DNA of 64,000 nucleotides from Patiria miniata. Lineage: Eukaryota; Echinodermata; Asteroidea; Valvatida; Asterinidae. This document shows, piece after piece, positions 23,081 to 33,800 of the stretch. Every line of letters begins with the position of its first letter. Within the stretch, counting starts at the first letter, position 1. The position numbers and the translations under genes were made by a program. The stretch spans positions 17,299,162 through 17,363,161 of the forward strand of contig NW_024037072.1 in NCBI RefSeq assembly GCF_015706575.1, written 5' to 3'. The notes under the pieces are model-generated. The model had not been told where the DNA came from. It did no database searches and was given only the letters and a program-made list of their open reading frames with translations.

Positions 23081-24138
23081 TGGCAGCGCCCGTGAGACTA
23101 CTCGATTTTGCACTTGAAGATGAAGATAACGATTTGATGTACCTCTTCTTGGCCAATGCACCGATACCAACGAGAGTCACATTCAATCCAGAGTGGCCCA
23201 GGTTTGATATAGTGACACTTACAAATAATAAGTGCTTGGATAAGTTCAGATTTTTGAAGGATGACATTTACCGGCTACGAGATTTACTTGGACTTCCTGA
23301 GAAACTTATTTTAAAGAACGGGTCCACTTGCAGTGGTCTTGATGCTCTTTGCATGGTACTCAGAAGATTTGCTTACCCAAATCGCCTATCTGACTTGGAG
23401 GAGTTGTTCAGGAGGCCAAAATCCACACTTTCGCTGGTTATCAATGAGACCGTTGAACTTTTGTATGATTTGCATCACCATCGATTTCTATCCCTTGATA
23501 ATCCATGGCTAGATCGTGCACAGCTACAAATTTATGCGGATGTTTTTCATGACAAAGGGGCACCTTTGCAGAATTGCTTTGGATTTATAGATGGGACAGT
23601 TGTAGGCCAACTTATCATCAGCGAGTGTGCTATAATGGGTACAAAAGGATACATGCCCTAAAGTTCCAGTCAGTGGAAGGTAATACCTTGTCGGTTGATT
23701 ACACATCTGTACGGACCAGTAGAGGGGCGAAGACATGACAACTCTCTCCTTCGCATGAGTGGACTTCTACAAGAATTTGAGAGAAGAAATCTGACCGATG
23801 GAAATGGATTGCCATTTGCACTTTACGGGGATCCTGCGTATCCACTCAGACGTTATCTACAAGCTCCATTCAAAGGAGCAAACGTAACAGCTGAGGAGCA
23901 AGAATTCAACTCAAGAATGTCATCAGTGCGAGAATGTGTTGAGTGGGAATTTGGAAAGATGATCAAACTATTCGCCTTCCTTGACTTTCGAAAGAACTTG
24001 AAAGCACTATTATCCCCAGTTGCAAAATACTACCTGGTCTGCGGGCTTCTCACTAGCTGCCATACTTGTGTCTATGGAAATCAGACAAGTAATTACCTCC
24101 AGTTGGACCCACCCTCCATGGAGAAAAATTTAACATGA
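23081..24138 (+). pseudogene. PIF/Harbinger-type DDE transposase, two frame shifts
   Basis: The start MAAPVRLLDFAL is followed by the N-terminal region IPTRVTFNPEWPRFDIVTL, FRFLKDDIYRLRDLLGLP and ALCMVLRRFAYPNRLSDLEE. The catalytic core follows: NCFGFIDGTV (first Asp), YNGYKRIHALKFQSV, HLYGPVEGRRHDNSLLRMSG (second Asp), LYGDPAYPLR, and SVRECVEWEFGKM (Glu). The end is SPVAKYYLVCGLL and YGNQTS. This is a full-length Harbinger-type transposase of about 350 residues. Two small indels at about 23600-23615 and 23680-23690 shift the frame, so this copy is dead, but the three acidic residues survive. Harbinger elements usually need a second Myb/SANT-like protein; none is visible, and the PC4 ORF occupies that divergent position. 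Confidence 0.9.
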
Positions 24139-24369
24139 TTTCATCATTTACATAACCGTCTTTTCTATGAGTCCTGAATATGCAAGAATTTAGTGATTTT
24201 TATAACATTGGGCATTCTAGTTAGCCTACTATATAATTATCTTCAAGCGAACTTGAATCCTTGATTCTGATTGATAAATCCATGGCAACAACAGTGTTAT
24301 CCATACTACCCTAGGCCTAGCACTAGCAGCAGCACTAGCTGAGGCATAGTTCTCACTCTTTCTTTTTCA

Positions 24370-25200
24370 GGAGTCTGACCCCTTTTCTGCCCACTCTTCT
24401 GTCACTACCCATAGAACCATTGGTAACATCACTTGTAACACCTCTAATGTCATATATCTCATTTCTTGCAGGGTCTGTGGTGTGCAGTATGTAGGTGAGA
24501 CTAAGAATACGCTCAAGAAGCGTTTCTATGCCCACCGGTCAACGGTCAACACCCAGAAACTAGACACCCCTGTTGGTCATCACTTCAACCTGCCTAACCA
24601 CTCCATTTCTGATATGATTTTGCAGGGCATTGAATCTCTTGGCCATCGCAAGGACTCAGTTCGCCTCAGCAGAGAGAAAGTGTGGATGAATCGTCTTCGA
24701 ACCATTCAACCACATGGTCTCAACATCCAACTTGGAAATGATTAATCCTTTTCTTCCTCCATTATCTTCTGTTACAGATAATCCACCTGGTCTTCCTTGT
24801 TTGTGTTTACCCATCTTCCCCTATCTTTCATCCCTTTCCACCTCCATACTGTCCCCCCCCCCCCGCATCATCTCCCTTCACTCTCATACTATTTTGTCCG
24901 TTCCCACTCCCTGTGACCTTTGATCCTTCCCCTTTCTGGTCCCTCCCCTGTTTATACCAGACCCCTTGTGGTTTGCCATCTCCCTTTGTTTCTTTGTTCT
25001 CTCATCCACCTTCCCCTGCATCTTTCCACACCTTTCCCACCTAATCCTCCTTTTGTGTTTCTTCTTTCAGCCCTGCATGTTTGTGTGCACCCCCATGTTA
25101 ATGTATGTACCTCCGTCATTTTTGTTTTAGCCTCTGAAGAAGAACTTGCTAAGTTCGCAACGTCAGGATACATTAATTTTTAGATTCTTTCTCTTTCAAT
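24370..25200 (+). mobile_element. Penelope-like element, 3' GIY-YIG part only
   Basis: An open segment reads YLISCRVCGVQYVGETKNTL and then FYAHRSTVNTQKLDTPVGHH, and ends LRTIQPHGLNIQLGND at 24745. C-x2-C-x-x-QYVGET, the downstream Arg/His residues and PVxxHF are the Penelope GIY-YIG signature. The RT is absent. A ~390-base C- and T-rich 3' region follows, with a hammerhead-like motif at 25131-25167 near the end. The fragment sits between the Harbinger transposase and the composite's right arm, so it is a later insertion. Confidence 0.85.
25131..25167 (+). ncRNA. Hammerhead-ribozyme-like motif, second Penelope end
   Basis: The layout is CCT, CTGAAGA, a GAACTT-GCT-AAGTTC hairpin, GCAA (consensus GAAA), CGTC and AGG. 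CCT and AGG can pair as stem I, and the hairpin is a perfect 6-bp stem II. The single departure in the GAAA box probably abolishes cleavage. Position at the 3' end of a Penelope fragment matches known hammerheads in this family. Confidence 0.55.
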
Positions 25201-25234
25201 CAGATTAAAGATTTATTAGGCGAAGTAAAAAAAA

Positions 25235-25533
25235 AACATGTTTCTCGTCCCCGCCCGCTTCCTTTTTGGAGGCCGCCTGGATGTTCTTATTGTTTATTTT
25301 TTGGGGAAAATGCAGTAAAAAACACCAAAAAAGTCCACAAATTCAACTACATGACACTATAAATATGTTCACTCTCTTGTCCAACTTGTCTTGCATTTTA
25401 AAAAGTGTTTTTGAACAGTGGAAACACCAACGGTTGCAATTTTTTTTAAAATGGCAGCCATCTTGAAATAAAAATAAATAAAATAAAAAGCCCCTCTTCC
25501 TCCCTTTTTCAAAAACCCGGACGAGAAACATTT
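25235..25533. mobile_element. ~300-bp MITE with TGTTTCTCGTCC ends
   Basis: The left end ATGTTTCTCGTCC and right end GGACGAGAAACAT are inverted over about 12 bases. The interior is A/T-rich with an AAATGGCAGCCATCTTG core at about 25449-25465. It is non-coding; superfamily unknown. Confidence 0.6.
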
Positions 25534-26069
25534 TTTTTCATTCGGCCTTCACGTGCAACTTCTTGCATTTTGTCAATGTCAGCTCAGCGTCACTAGGTAA
25601 AACAATTTAACACCCTGAACAAAAATGGCTTGGCCTTCTTAAGTTAAGTAAAAAAACGTGTACTGTTTTGTAGCCAAGCGCATAGGCCTGGGCTACGTGC
25701 ACTAACTTAATGCTAAACAAGGCTGAACGTAACGTTACAAGAAGAATTTATCCCTCCATTGCAAGACAAAAATACACAACCAAAATACAGATACAGATAC
25801 ACACACATCATACCCAATCAAACATGAATGCTGACATTCTAAACTATTTGACTGATTCATTACTTGTGCTTTTCGCTTGAAATTTAGACAAAATTACTGA
25901 CTTTTAACTTTCCGTTTTCACTTACGTTTAGCAGAGCTGTTATTCGTGTTGACGACGATTTACAGACTGTACCGACAGTGTTAAACGTCATACTGCGCAT
26001 GCACGCGCAAAAAGTGATGACGTCAGAGCCACTAAAAGTCGTCATTCCGCTAACCGTGCGTAATCGAAA

Positions 26070-27276
26070 CCTCGCTATCACTTCCGGTCACTTTCAGCTC
26101 TTTGACGAAGGAATTATCCACTTACTTAAGGCCCTGTCACACTGTCTGCGATCTTATATGCGCTCTCACTGCGTCCTTGAACAATAGCTGGGGCGCAACA
26201 ACAACTACTAGATCGCAGCGACAACTACATAGGTCGCCAGATGGGCGCCAGATGGGCGCCAGAGGGTCTTACTGGTCTCTGATGAGCGCAAAGGTCTTTG
26301 AACATGCTCAAAACAATCGCAACACCTCTGCACTCCGGCCAGGGCGCCGTAATGACGCAACTCTGGCGCTGTGCGAGCGTGAATCGTTCGATATTGAAAT
26401 GGCATTAAGGCAGCCTAGGCGCAAGGCAGTCGACGTAGTCTTCATGAGAAAGTAACTCGACTGCGATGAACTTGAAGAATAATATTTTGAAACTGGACTT
26501 TGTATTGACCGTTTTGTCGTGGTATTTATACAATGCAAGTGACGTCACATGAGCGTACTTTGGTCGAATAGAGAGCACGACGCATGCTACTAGGACGTAT
26601 CAACAGCGAGCAGAGCGTAGTGTGGGCGCAGTGACAGCGCAGCGGCAGCGACTAGATCGAGTAATTGGGCTTGACAGGGGCGCATACAGAGCGAGTTGAA
26701 CGCATCGTAAGAGCGGGAAGAGCACATTATGAGCGTAGCTTGAGCTTCTTTGCGACAGAAAGTTGTCATTTTATTGCGTCCTCGCTGCGATTGTTAAATT
26801 TATGGGGAAAAACTGGTCGCCGTAAGGTCTCCTAAGAGAGAGCATAAAATGTGACAGGCCCTTTACCACCCGCGAGCGCACGTGCACCAATCACAGACCC
26901 ATTGTCGCTTACAGTCCCATTGTCCAAGGACTATATACTGCCGGCCACACAACTGGCTGTGTTCACTACCGTTCCCATTGCACCACCAGTTGCAATATAG
27001 AATCATAAATATACTGCATTGAAATTTTTATATTTTCCCCCATTCATTATGCAATCTTTCCTATAGAAAAGGTCAAACTGTACTTGTTTCCTTACCCTCA
27101 CCTTTTCCCTATTCATCCCATCCACACAAAAGGTCAAACTGTTTCAGAATTTCTTAACCCCATCAATTAATATATTTATCTGTATATACATATTTACATA
27201 TTTATTCGACCTTTACATATTTCTATGCAAAAGGTCAAACTGTGTCAGACAGTCTACCTACACTACTTAGCCTACA
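26070..27276 (-). repeat. Right inverted arm of the Harbinger-type composite
   Basis: Its minus strand matches the left arm at 19165-19600, including three AAAAGGTCAAACTG blocks at about 27075, 27128 and 27229. It is split by the MITE at 26129-26862. Its outer end abuts the CUB exon after about 125 bases. Confidence 0.75.
26129..26862. mobile_element. TTA-flanked AGGCCCTGTCACA MITE in right arm
   Basis: The ends are AGGCCCTGTCACA and the inverted TGTGACAGGCCCT, flanked by TTA on both sides (26126-26128 and 26863-26865). The left arm of the composite lacks this insertion and so serves as the empty site. A 3-bp TTA duplication and GGCC ends suit a Harbinger or ISL2EU-type MITE. The interior contains many GAGCG/CGCTC words. 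Confidence 0.75.
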
Positions 27277-27401
27277 CCAAAAAGGTGTCTTTTACTTCAA
27301 AAGAATAAACCAATAACACCCAAATTGCATACCGAATTCTCTAAAAGTACATTAACTAATTTACGTGTCTTTTATATATTCATAATGATCGCTGTAATTA
27401 C

Positions 27402-27764
27402 AATGAGACGGTACGCTGATAGCCCACAAGCTAAATCCAGAATGTGTGACACTTCCATCACTTGTGAACCTCAGCCACATTGCAGGTCCATCGGAGAGTG
27501 CATCAGGACCATCGCTCCCCATGGACTCAAATATCCTGGTCGCTAGGTCCGTCTTGATGCCGTCACCACCCGTCAATTTGTCGCAACATCTCTCCGTGCT
27601 GAAGGTTGAAGTAATGACTTGGATCTTCCAACTTTCGTTCGTCTGGATAATCCAGCTGACGTCCAAGCTATTGGCATAGTTGTTTGGGTAGGAAGGTGTT
27701 GTTATTTTTGCCCTCTGGTACGGCCCTAAAAATAAGTAGGTAGTCATGGAGGATCCATCCGTAC
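27402..27764 (-). CDS. Host gene exon 2: CUB domain
   Basis: The exon encodes ITTPSYPNNYANSLDVSWII, then IQVITSTFSTERCCDKL, TDLATRIFES and MWLRFTSDGSVTHSGFSLWA. I/T-x-T/S-P-x-YP-x-x-Y, the W-x-I strand, F-x-TE-x-x-x-D and L-x-F-x-SD-x-S-x-x-x-GF are CUB hallmarks. With acceptor ATATTTCAG before GTACGG and donor GTAATT after TCTCATT the exon is 363 bases, phase 1 at both ends, and joins exons 1 and 3 in frame. The donor is not strong, so the lower border could differ by some bases. CUB domains are extracellular and mediate protein or glycan binding. The transposon composite starts 126 bases away. Confidence 0.8.
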
Positions 27765-28990
27765 CTGAAATATTTATGGGAAAAATACCACTTCCAAGCC
27801 CTTCGTTTATTATCAGTGAGTTAAAAATAATCACATGTGAATGGTTACGGGGTTGTTTTTTTGCGAAATGCGTTCTTTATTTACTGGCAGTTGAATCAGT
27901 TGTGATTGACTTGTGGTTGAATTGATCGAATCGATTAAAATTCTGGAGTGCAGGCTAAGACGTAAATCGATGGCGGGGAGGGGAGAAATGGGAAGGAAAT
28001 ATACCGCACACTTTTTCAAAAATGTGGGCATGGGCCTTTGGTCCCCACCAAAAAGTTGTGATGACAAACATTGCAATGCCGATTTTAAGTTTATTATTTA
28101 ACTTTCCAACAACCCACATAATAGCACTAAAAACAGAGAACGAACAGCACAAAAGCTTTAAATGTGCCGTCTTGATGTATTGTAAGCATGCCAATTTGGA
28201 TAAGGTGTACATTTGCATATGCCATGTGGTGTCCTACCCCCCCCCCCCCCTTCGGCTTTTCGAATTTCCACGACCGGGCAATTTTAGGATTTTTGTTATC
28301 CCCCATTCCCCTCTCGTCGGCACGGATTTATGCCACTGACTACATGGTCTATGTCTGGCATCGAAGTTTAAGGAGGTAATAATCATCATTCAGTCCTCAA
28401 TTTCTAACTAGTGAAACTAGGAATTAGACTATCTACAGTGAAATCTCTCAATAGGTCGAAATTCTCTTCAAACAAATCAATAGTGTGGATGCTTGAGTTA
28501 CATTCAAACTGTTCAACTTAATGAGTTTCACTCAAAATTGTCTGGTCTATAGTTTCTGTGGGTTGTAATAAATCTTCACTTTGATGGTGAGGGAATATTC
28601 ACTGTTCGGAAATTAAACTCAATTAAGAAGGAACGTTCGAGTAACTGATGACGTACGCTAGTCGCGTTACCACAGACATACAATTTTTTTTTAACCAAGG
28701 AGGTACAGTCTGCATTTTCTTTTTGCAAGGTTTAGATTATTTAACACTAGCAACGTTTCAAAGCCTTATAATGAAGTCCTTGAAAAAAAAATGTAGAACC
28801 TGTTACATAATTAGAAGTCGGCCTATCATAGTGCTACTCTGGTTGGAACGCAACATCCCAAACCGTACTTTTACTTAACAAATTAGGAAATACATGGCAG
28901 TTGACTGTTGTGTTGAAAACGTTTCAGCTAAGGAAACTTTTGAGGATAGTAATAGGCAAAGATATACCCAAATCTCAAAAAGAAAAAAAA
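27765..28990. other. Host intron 1; no gene
   Basis: A C-rich segment at about 28205-28340 ending GGATTTATGCCACTGA resembles the end of the GGCGTA-type MITEs but lacks a clear partner. No exon was recognised. Confidence 0.35.
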
Positions 28991-28996
28991 ACCTAC

Positions 28997-29051
28997 CTCG
29001 TGAAACTGAAACCAGCAATACCACAACGATCATGAAGGTGGGAGACCCCAT
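28997..29051 (-). CDS. Host gene exon 1: signal peptide
   Basis: The minus strand from 29051 reads Met-Gly-Ser-Pro-Thr-Phe and then MIVVVLLVSVSR, ending in phase 1 at a CGAG/GTAGGT donor. A short polar start, a hydrophobic core and a small-residue end make a typical secretory signal. An in-frame stop upstream supports this Met or the internal one. It splices in frame to the CUB exon (SRG-TDGSS). A near copy of the same 55 bases with donor occurs at 55898-55952. No TATA box or other core promoter was identified. Confidence 0.65.
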
Positions 29052-31440
29052 TGTCCTACGGACATATGATTTTCATTGAAGTCCTAGGATTAAAAATTAA
29101 AAAATCCTAGAATTATTAGTCCATTATTAGTTTTGTTGAGCCAAATTTGTTCTGAGGAGACAACCCCCCCCCCCACACACACACACACACACACACCCAT
29201 TCTGGAATTTGTAATCCTGTGGAGACATTTCTTTGTTCTCGTGTAGTAAAGTTTTCGTGTTTGAAATTAAAGTTTCAAAATGCTCTTATTTTGACCAGAA
29301 TTAATTTCCTGGGCTGAAATTTGGACTAAATATCCCTTTTCTAAAACTCTTCCATTTGCGACGGATCAACCTACCTTGGAAATTCCTAGTTTTTATCTAT
29401 TTCGTGAAATTCTTGTGGAGACGTATTCATCTATAGAAATGTTCTTGCGGAGACGTATACAATCTTTTGTTTCCTATTGTGTGCATGTCTCTTTAAGGTA
29501 GTAAATTCCAGCACACCCACACACACACACATTTTTTTAATTACAAACATAGTGTGGACATTCCTTGTTTTCGGGGAGTTAAGAAAAACCTATTAAAAAA
29601 ATGTTTTACTCACAGTGTGAAAACACTTGCAACTCAATGTTTTTTTTTCTATGATTTCTTTTAGTGTTTCTCTTCATTTTGCCACTGATAAACCTAACCC
29701 AAAAATGCCTCTCAGCCTGTTTTCCAGAGAGGGTTGCAACACTGCTTGGACGTGGGCAAGTCCACACAACGTCGCTGCTACCTGGTTTATGGGGACCTCT
29801 TTTGTTCGGAAGTCCACACAGTGAATGTAATGCACGTACATATTTATAAACAACGGCAATCGACCCCTATTGTCCCTAATCCTCGTTTCTTCGTTTGTAC
29901 TTTTTAGCAACAGCTCCAATTGGTTTTGTGCACGAATTTCAATCGTGGACTATCGGTCAATCGTGGACGTATGGTTTGTGCCCTAACCCTTTTGTCCTAA
30001 GTCCACGATTGCCGGTGTTCACATACTCACGCCCACACACACACACGAAAAAAATGTCATGTAGCGCCAAAAGCGATGCTAAAGGATGTCAACTATGAGC
30101 AAGCATTTATAGGGTCTACAAGTTAACCCCTGGCTGCGCGCTTCCGAAATCTTGAAAAGGATTATAAACCCGCACAATTTCCAGAATTTGTAATTATTTT
30201 TGTTTCATTTACTTCTTGAAATCACCCCCCAAAAAGCCTTTGTAAAATTTTTACTAGCATATCAATTCATGACAAATGATACTTCGCCTGACATGAACGA
30301 GAAATATCGTGCCAAATGTTTACCTAGCACTTCCGAATATCTAAAATACATGCGAACTCAGTTTCGCAACTTTGGGTATATACAGTACATTGTCTGAAAT
30401 TTGTTGTTTTGCAGTTAGTTAAAACTTAAAGATGTCTTTTTAATAGTGTGCATAAACTAAAAGTGCTCATTAGTATTTACGAAAACAAATCTATAATTGA
30501 CTGTTGATGGGACTGCACCCACGACCTGTTCAAGCCGTCCCAACTGAATCCTGGAACCCATCGGCCATAAGTAGGTAAATCGTTATGCACATGATGAAAA
30601 CAAATGTGCACGGACAAAGAGATCTGGGAGTGACAACACCTGTGCACGGAAAAAACGATGACGTCATCAGACCGGAAGTTAGAATGAAAAAAAAACACTT
30701 TTTTTTCTTTGAAAATTCCTCAAACATCTTTCCTGATAGTAATATTCTTGAATTTTGCTTTAAAACACACTCTAAGGGTAGGTCTAAAACTTTCCTAGGT
30801 TTGGTGGCAAAAAGCGTACTTGGACATGCCCTGCAGCACGCTTAAAATTCAGGTTGACTACACCTCCGCTTTAAACATCGTATAGCACGTACAGGTAGGC
30901 CTACAATGTACATTACGTCCCTTCGTTCTCACCAAAAGAGGGCGCTGCATAACTTTAACGGTTGCGTTTATATGTCAGTGGTTGTAGCGATTTATTTTAT
31001 CCAGTTTACCAGGAATTACGGTCATTCTGCCGAGTTGTATAACACAGATGATTAAAAAATATTGTGCCTTTCGGTACTTTAATAAATATTCACGTTTTCC
31101 AAAACTTGCAAATTTTCCCTCACCGTGTCTGCTAAATGGTACAGGACTGTTTATTTTTTAACATACATTTGTAATGGTGTTGAAAGGTTCCATTGTTCCC
31201 TCGCGCGCATTATGTATCCAATATTCTCCCACGCGTAATATAAATCGTACTAATTTGAAATTTGTCACACGTATGAATCATAAGTTTAGGAACAACTTGT
31301 ATTAATTTCTGACGAAAATGTTAAAATTTCATTAAAATGGATGCAGTTTTCTGCATATGCCCTTTTGCTGGGAACATTTTGGTCATTAGGCCTACGCTAC
31401 AACATTGCATAAGGGCATATGCACACATGCCCTTCTGCCG
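29052..31440. other. Upstream of host gene; microsatellites, no gene
   Basis: There is a C run followed by a CA repeat at 29164-29198, with shorter CA repeats at 29514-29530 and 30032-30046. A small inverted repeat TCCTAGGATT/AATCCTAG lies at 29083-29112, about 30 bases upstream of the start codon. Frames at 29627-29919 and 30585-30845 show no motif. Confidence 0.4.
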
Positions 31441-32050
31441 GGCACACGACGAAATGTCTTTATTGACTGGTTGCATAAAACGTGTTGCTTTCTTAAATAA
31501 CACTAACAAATTCAAGATTTGCTTTTAATCATATTGAGATCTTACTTCAGAGAAAACGACTCTCATGGCTTAAATTGAAATATCGGAAATTTAGCAAAGC
31601 TCTTGTCTGATATATTAAGAGAAATGATTTGATAAAGATATCACTATAAAAACTCTTATTGTCAACACCAAATCAATGTTTTATAAAGGACATCAGCTTA
31701 TGACTAGCCTTTACACACTAAAATCACACTGTGATCATCACATTATGATAAAGTTCTGTTACTAGCAATATAGAAGTTGTTCACTTTTAAAATGATACAT
31801 CGGACTGTGGCGTTATTCTGATGTCATGAACTATGAAATTACAAGCGATTTTAGATCACAAATTGACCTAAATCGTTAAGGCTGAGAAAATCCCTCAGGA
31901 AGAATGACATTTTGTCAAACATGTAATTGAAATTCCTAAGAACCTAAACAATTTCCCTATTAATAAGTTAATGATACTTTCCTCCTCGACGATAGACACC
32001 AGGTGGAAGACGTTAAAAGACAGTACTTTTTTGTTCATAGGTATTAACAG

Positions 32051-32243
32051 TCAGTGGCGTGAGGTTAAACCTAGTTCCGGGGGGTGGGTGGGTGGGAGGG
32101 CACATTGGTGCACACAATTTTTAATGGGGCACTGAAGGCAAATGACAAATTTTTGTTCATTTCAAGATTTTAACGTGGAGCGCCGGGGGGGGGTGTATGG
32201 CAAGGACATTCGTTGTGGGGTGGACAACCCAGTTACGCCACTG
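32051..32243. mobile_element. 193-bp MITE with TCAGTGGCGT ends
   Basis: It begins TCAGTGGCGTGAGG and ends ACGCCACTGA, an inverted match of about 10 bases. The interior has G runs near both ends (32080-32099, 32184-32192). It is related by terminus to the GGCGTA/GGCGGATCCAG group elsewhere in the window. No clear target duplication was seen. Confidence 0.6.
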
Positions 32244-32787
32244 ATAGTACCAGCATGTTTTACCTTTTTTTCAAGAAATGAAAAAGAATTATAACTGTAA
32301 ATATATGTCAGCATGTTTTTAAATATCTTTCCTTTATCACCATGCAAACTGGGGCCATATTTTACAGCATAACCGGCTAATTCGACAATATTGTACTTTT
32401 ATCACTTCTGCATGTGAGTTGCGCAAAATCAACGTTTTCCCTTTGGAATGTTGTTGTCAGTCTGTCTTTTTGGAAAAGCCGATTATATTGGCGAATAGGA
32501 CATGATGCAAACCGCCATGCGAGTGGTCGGTTTCAGAGTACAGGTTACTGATGAGGCTACCGTGTATACAACCATGCATGCGGTGCTCAACCGATACCGA
32601 TTCGCAAGGCTTTCTACCGGCTTCTCCTAGCAGGGGAGTAAAAAAAGAAAATGACTGAATTTGAAAATATTAAAAAATATTCGGCTTGCTCAATTTCATT
32701 ATTAAAGAATGAGAAAGTACATCTTATTGACTTTTAACTGTGAAAATTTCACGTCATTTGCATACTTTATTCCCGCGTTATGTCTAA

Positions 32788-32940
32788 AACAAGATAAGTT
32801 TGCGGTAGCACCATGTGAATAAATCTCTTTTGTGAGTATGTGTGGTTCTGAAAAGAACCACAACGTTTCGAACAGTATGCTCTGCCCGTCGTCAGGAGAA
32901 TGTTATTCACATGGTGCTACCACAAACTTTTATTGTCTTA
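32788..32940 (-). mobile_element. 153-bp hairpin element with hammerhead-like core and histone-type stem-loop
   Basis: Inverted ends of about 35 bases (AGTTTGCGGTAGCACCATGT and its partner at 32902-32940) enclose a short unique loop. On the minus strand the loop reads CTGACGA (32895-32889), about 19 bases, then CGAAAC (32870-32865), then GGTTCTTTTCAGAACC (32858-32843) and CACAAAAGAG. CUGANGA and GAAA are hammerhead boxes as at Penelope ends. GGTTCT-TTTC-AGAACC fits the metazoan histone mRNA 3' stem-loop consensus, and the purine-rich CAAAAGAG resembles a histone downstream element. It is non-coding. What it is remains open: a Penelope-derived small element, or a transposon using a histone-type RNA end. 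Confidence 0.55.
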
Positions 32941-33489
32941 GTATCTTTCCACCATGCAAACCTTCAAATCTCACGTTGTGTCTATTTGAATAAAAAGATT
33001 ACAAAATAATCGGCTGTCCACCTCTGATAATTCTACGAACTGGTTAATACACATAAAGTATTATGATACATGGACGTTTTCCCACCTCGATGAATGAACG
33101 AGAACTTGCAAAGGATTTTTTATATCGCTAACAACATTTCAGAAGAAAAACAGTTGACTTGTTCCCCTTTTCCACCCATTACAATTGACAGTAAAAACAA
33201 TGGTCTTGATTTCAGTTATTAATATCTCATTTTAACGAATGCTTGTGTGTATTAACATACGCTCAATGGCACTCCAAGGACAGCTATAAAAATGGTTTCT
33301 TTAAGTAAAACATGCATAGCTTCTGTTGGCATAGATCAATATCAGTAACTGTTTTTTTTTGTTTTCAGATTAGTGGAAGAACATGCTCTTATTACACATA
33401 CTTCATTGTATAAAATTTGTGTATCAAATTTGATTGCATTTTGAATCACCTTGTAGACGATAATAATTGCCGTATATGCACAACAACAA

Positions 33490-33800
33490 TCGGAGACGGA
33501 ACCAGGAATTTTTGTGGGGGGGGGGGATTTCATCAGCAAATCAATGCTGAAATGTAGACAGGGTCTTTTTTGTCCGGGCACTTGGCTCCTTAAAATCAAA
33601 AGGGGGTGGCTCGTACCATACTTTTAAAGCGGTCGCTGTTCAAATCCGACGATTATTAACAATATATTACGGGATGTACAAATACCCCCTAACCCAGCAG
33701 GTTCTGTCCGTATTTTGGGGAAAGGCGTATAATACCAGTATAATTTCTCGGGGTGTCGGAGTAGGGGCGCTGGGCAGTACTATTGTACAGGATTACCCCG
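33490..33800 (-). mobile_element. G-run/TGTCCGG element, unoccupied copy
   Basis: It shares with 58745-59320 the order G-run, TTTCATCAGCAAATCAAT, TTTTTTGTCCGG-CACTTGGCTCC, TCCGA-GATTATTAAC, and GGCGTAT-ATACCAGTATAAT. It lacks the 267-bp insertion present at 58991-59257. It is non-coding, and terminal repeats are not clear. Confidence 0.6.

Larger units (their letters stand above)
19165..27276. mobile_element. PIF/Harbinger-type composite transposon with long TIRs
   Basis: Inverted arms at 19165-19600 and about 26070-27276 bound an 8.1-kb block. The arms share, in opposite orientation, AGTAGTGTAGGTAGACTGTC at the outer ends, several CAGTTTGACCTTTT blocks and GCAATGGGAACGGTAGTGAA. Inside are a Harbinger-type transposase (plus strand), a divergent PC4-domain ORF and a C2H2 ORF (both minus). 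Later insertions are a TTAA MITE (20163), a Penelope fragment (24370), a MITE (25235) and a TTA-flanked MITE in the right arm (26129). It interrupts host intron 2 between the CUB and first MAM exons. A 3-bp duplication at the outer ends could not be fixed. A second inverted match (19605-19690 with 22848-22930) suggests internal rearrangement or two nested elements. Confidence 0.75.

Noticed and set aside
26102-26455. 117-codon plus-strand ORF with Arg-rich end
   Set aside because: It lies entirely across the right arm and a non-coding TTA-flanked MITE.
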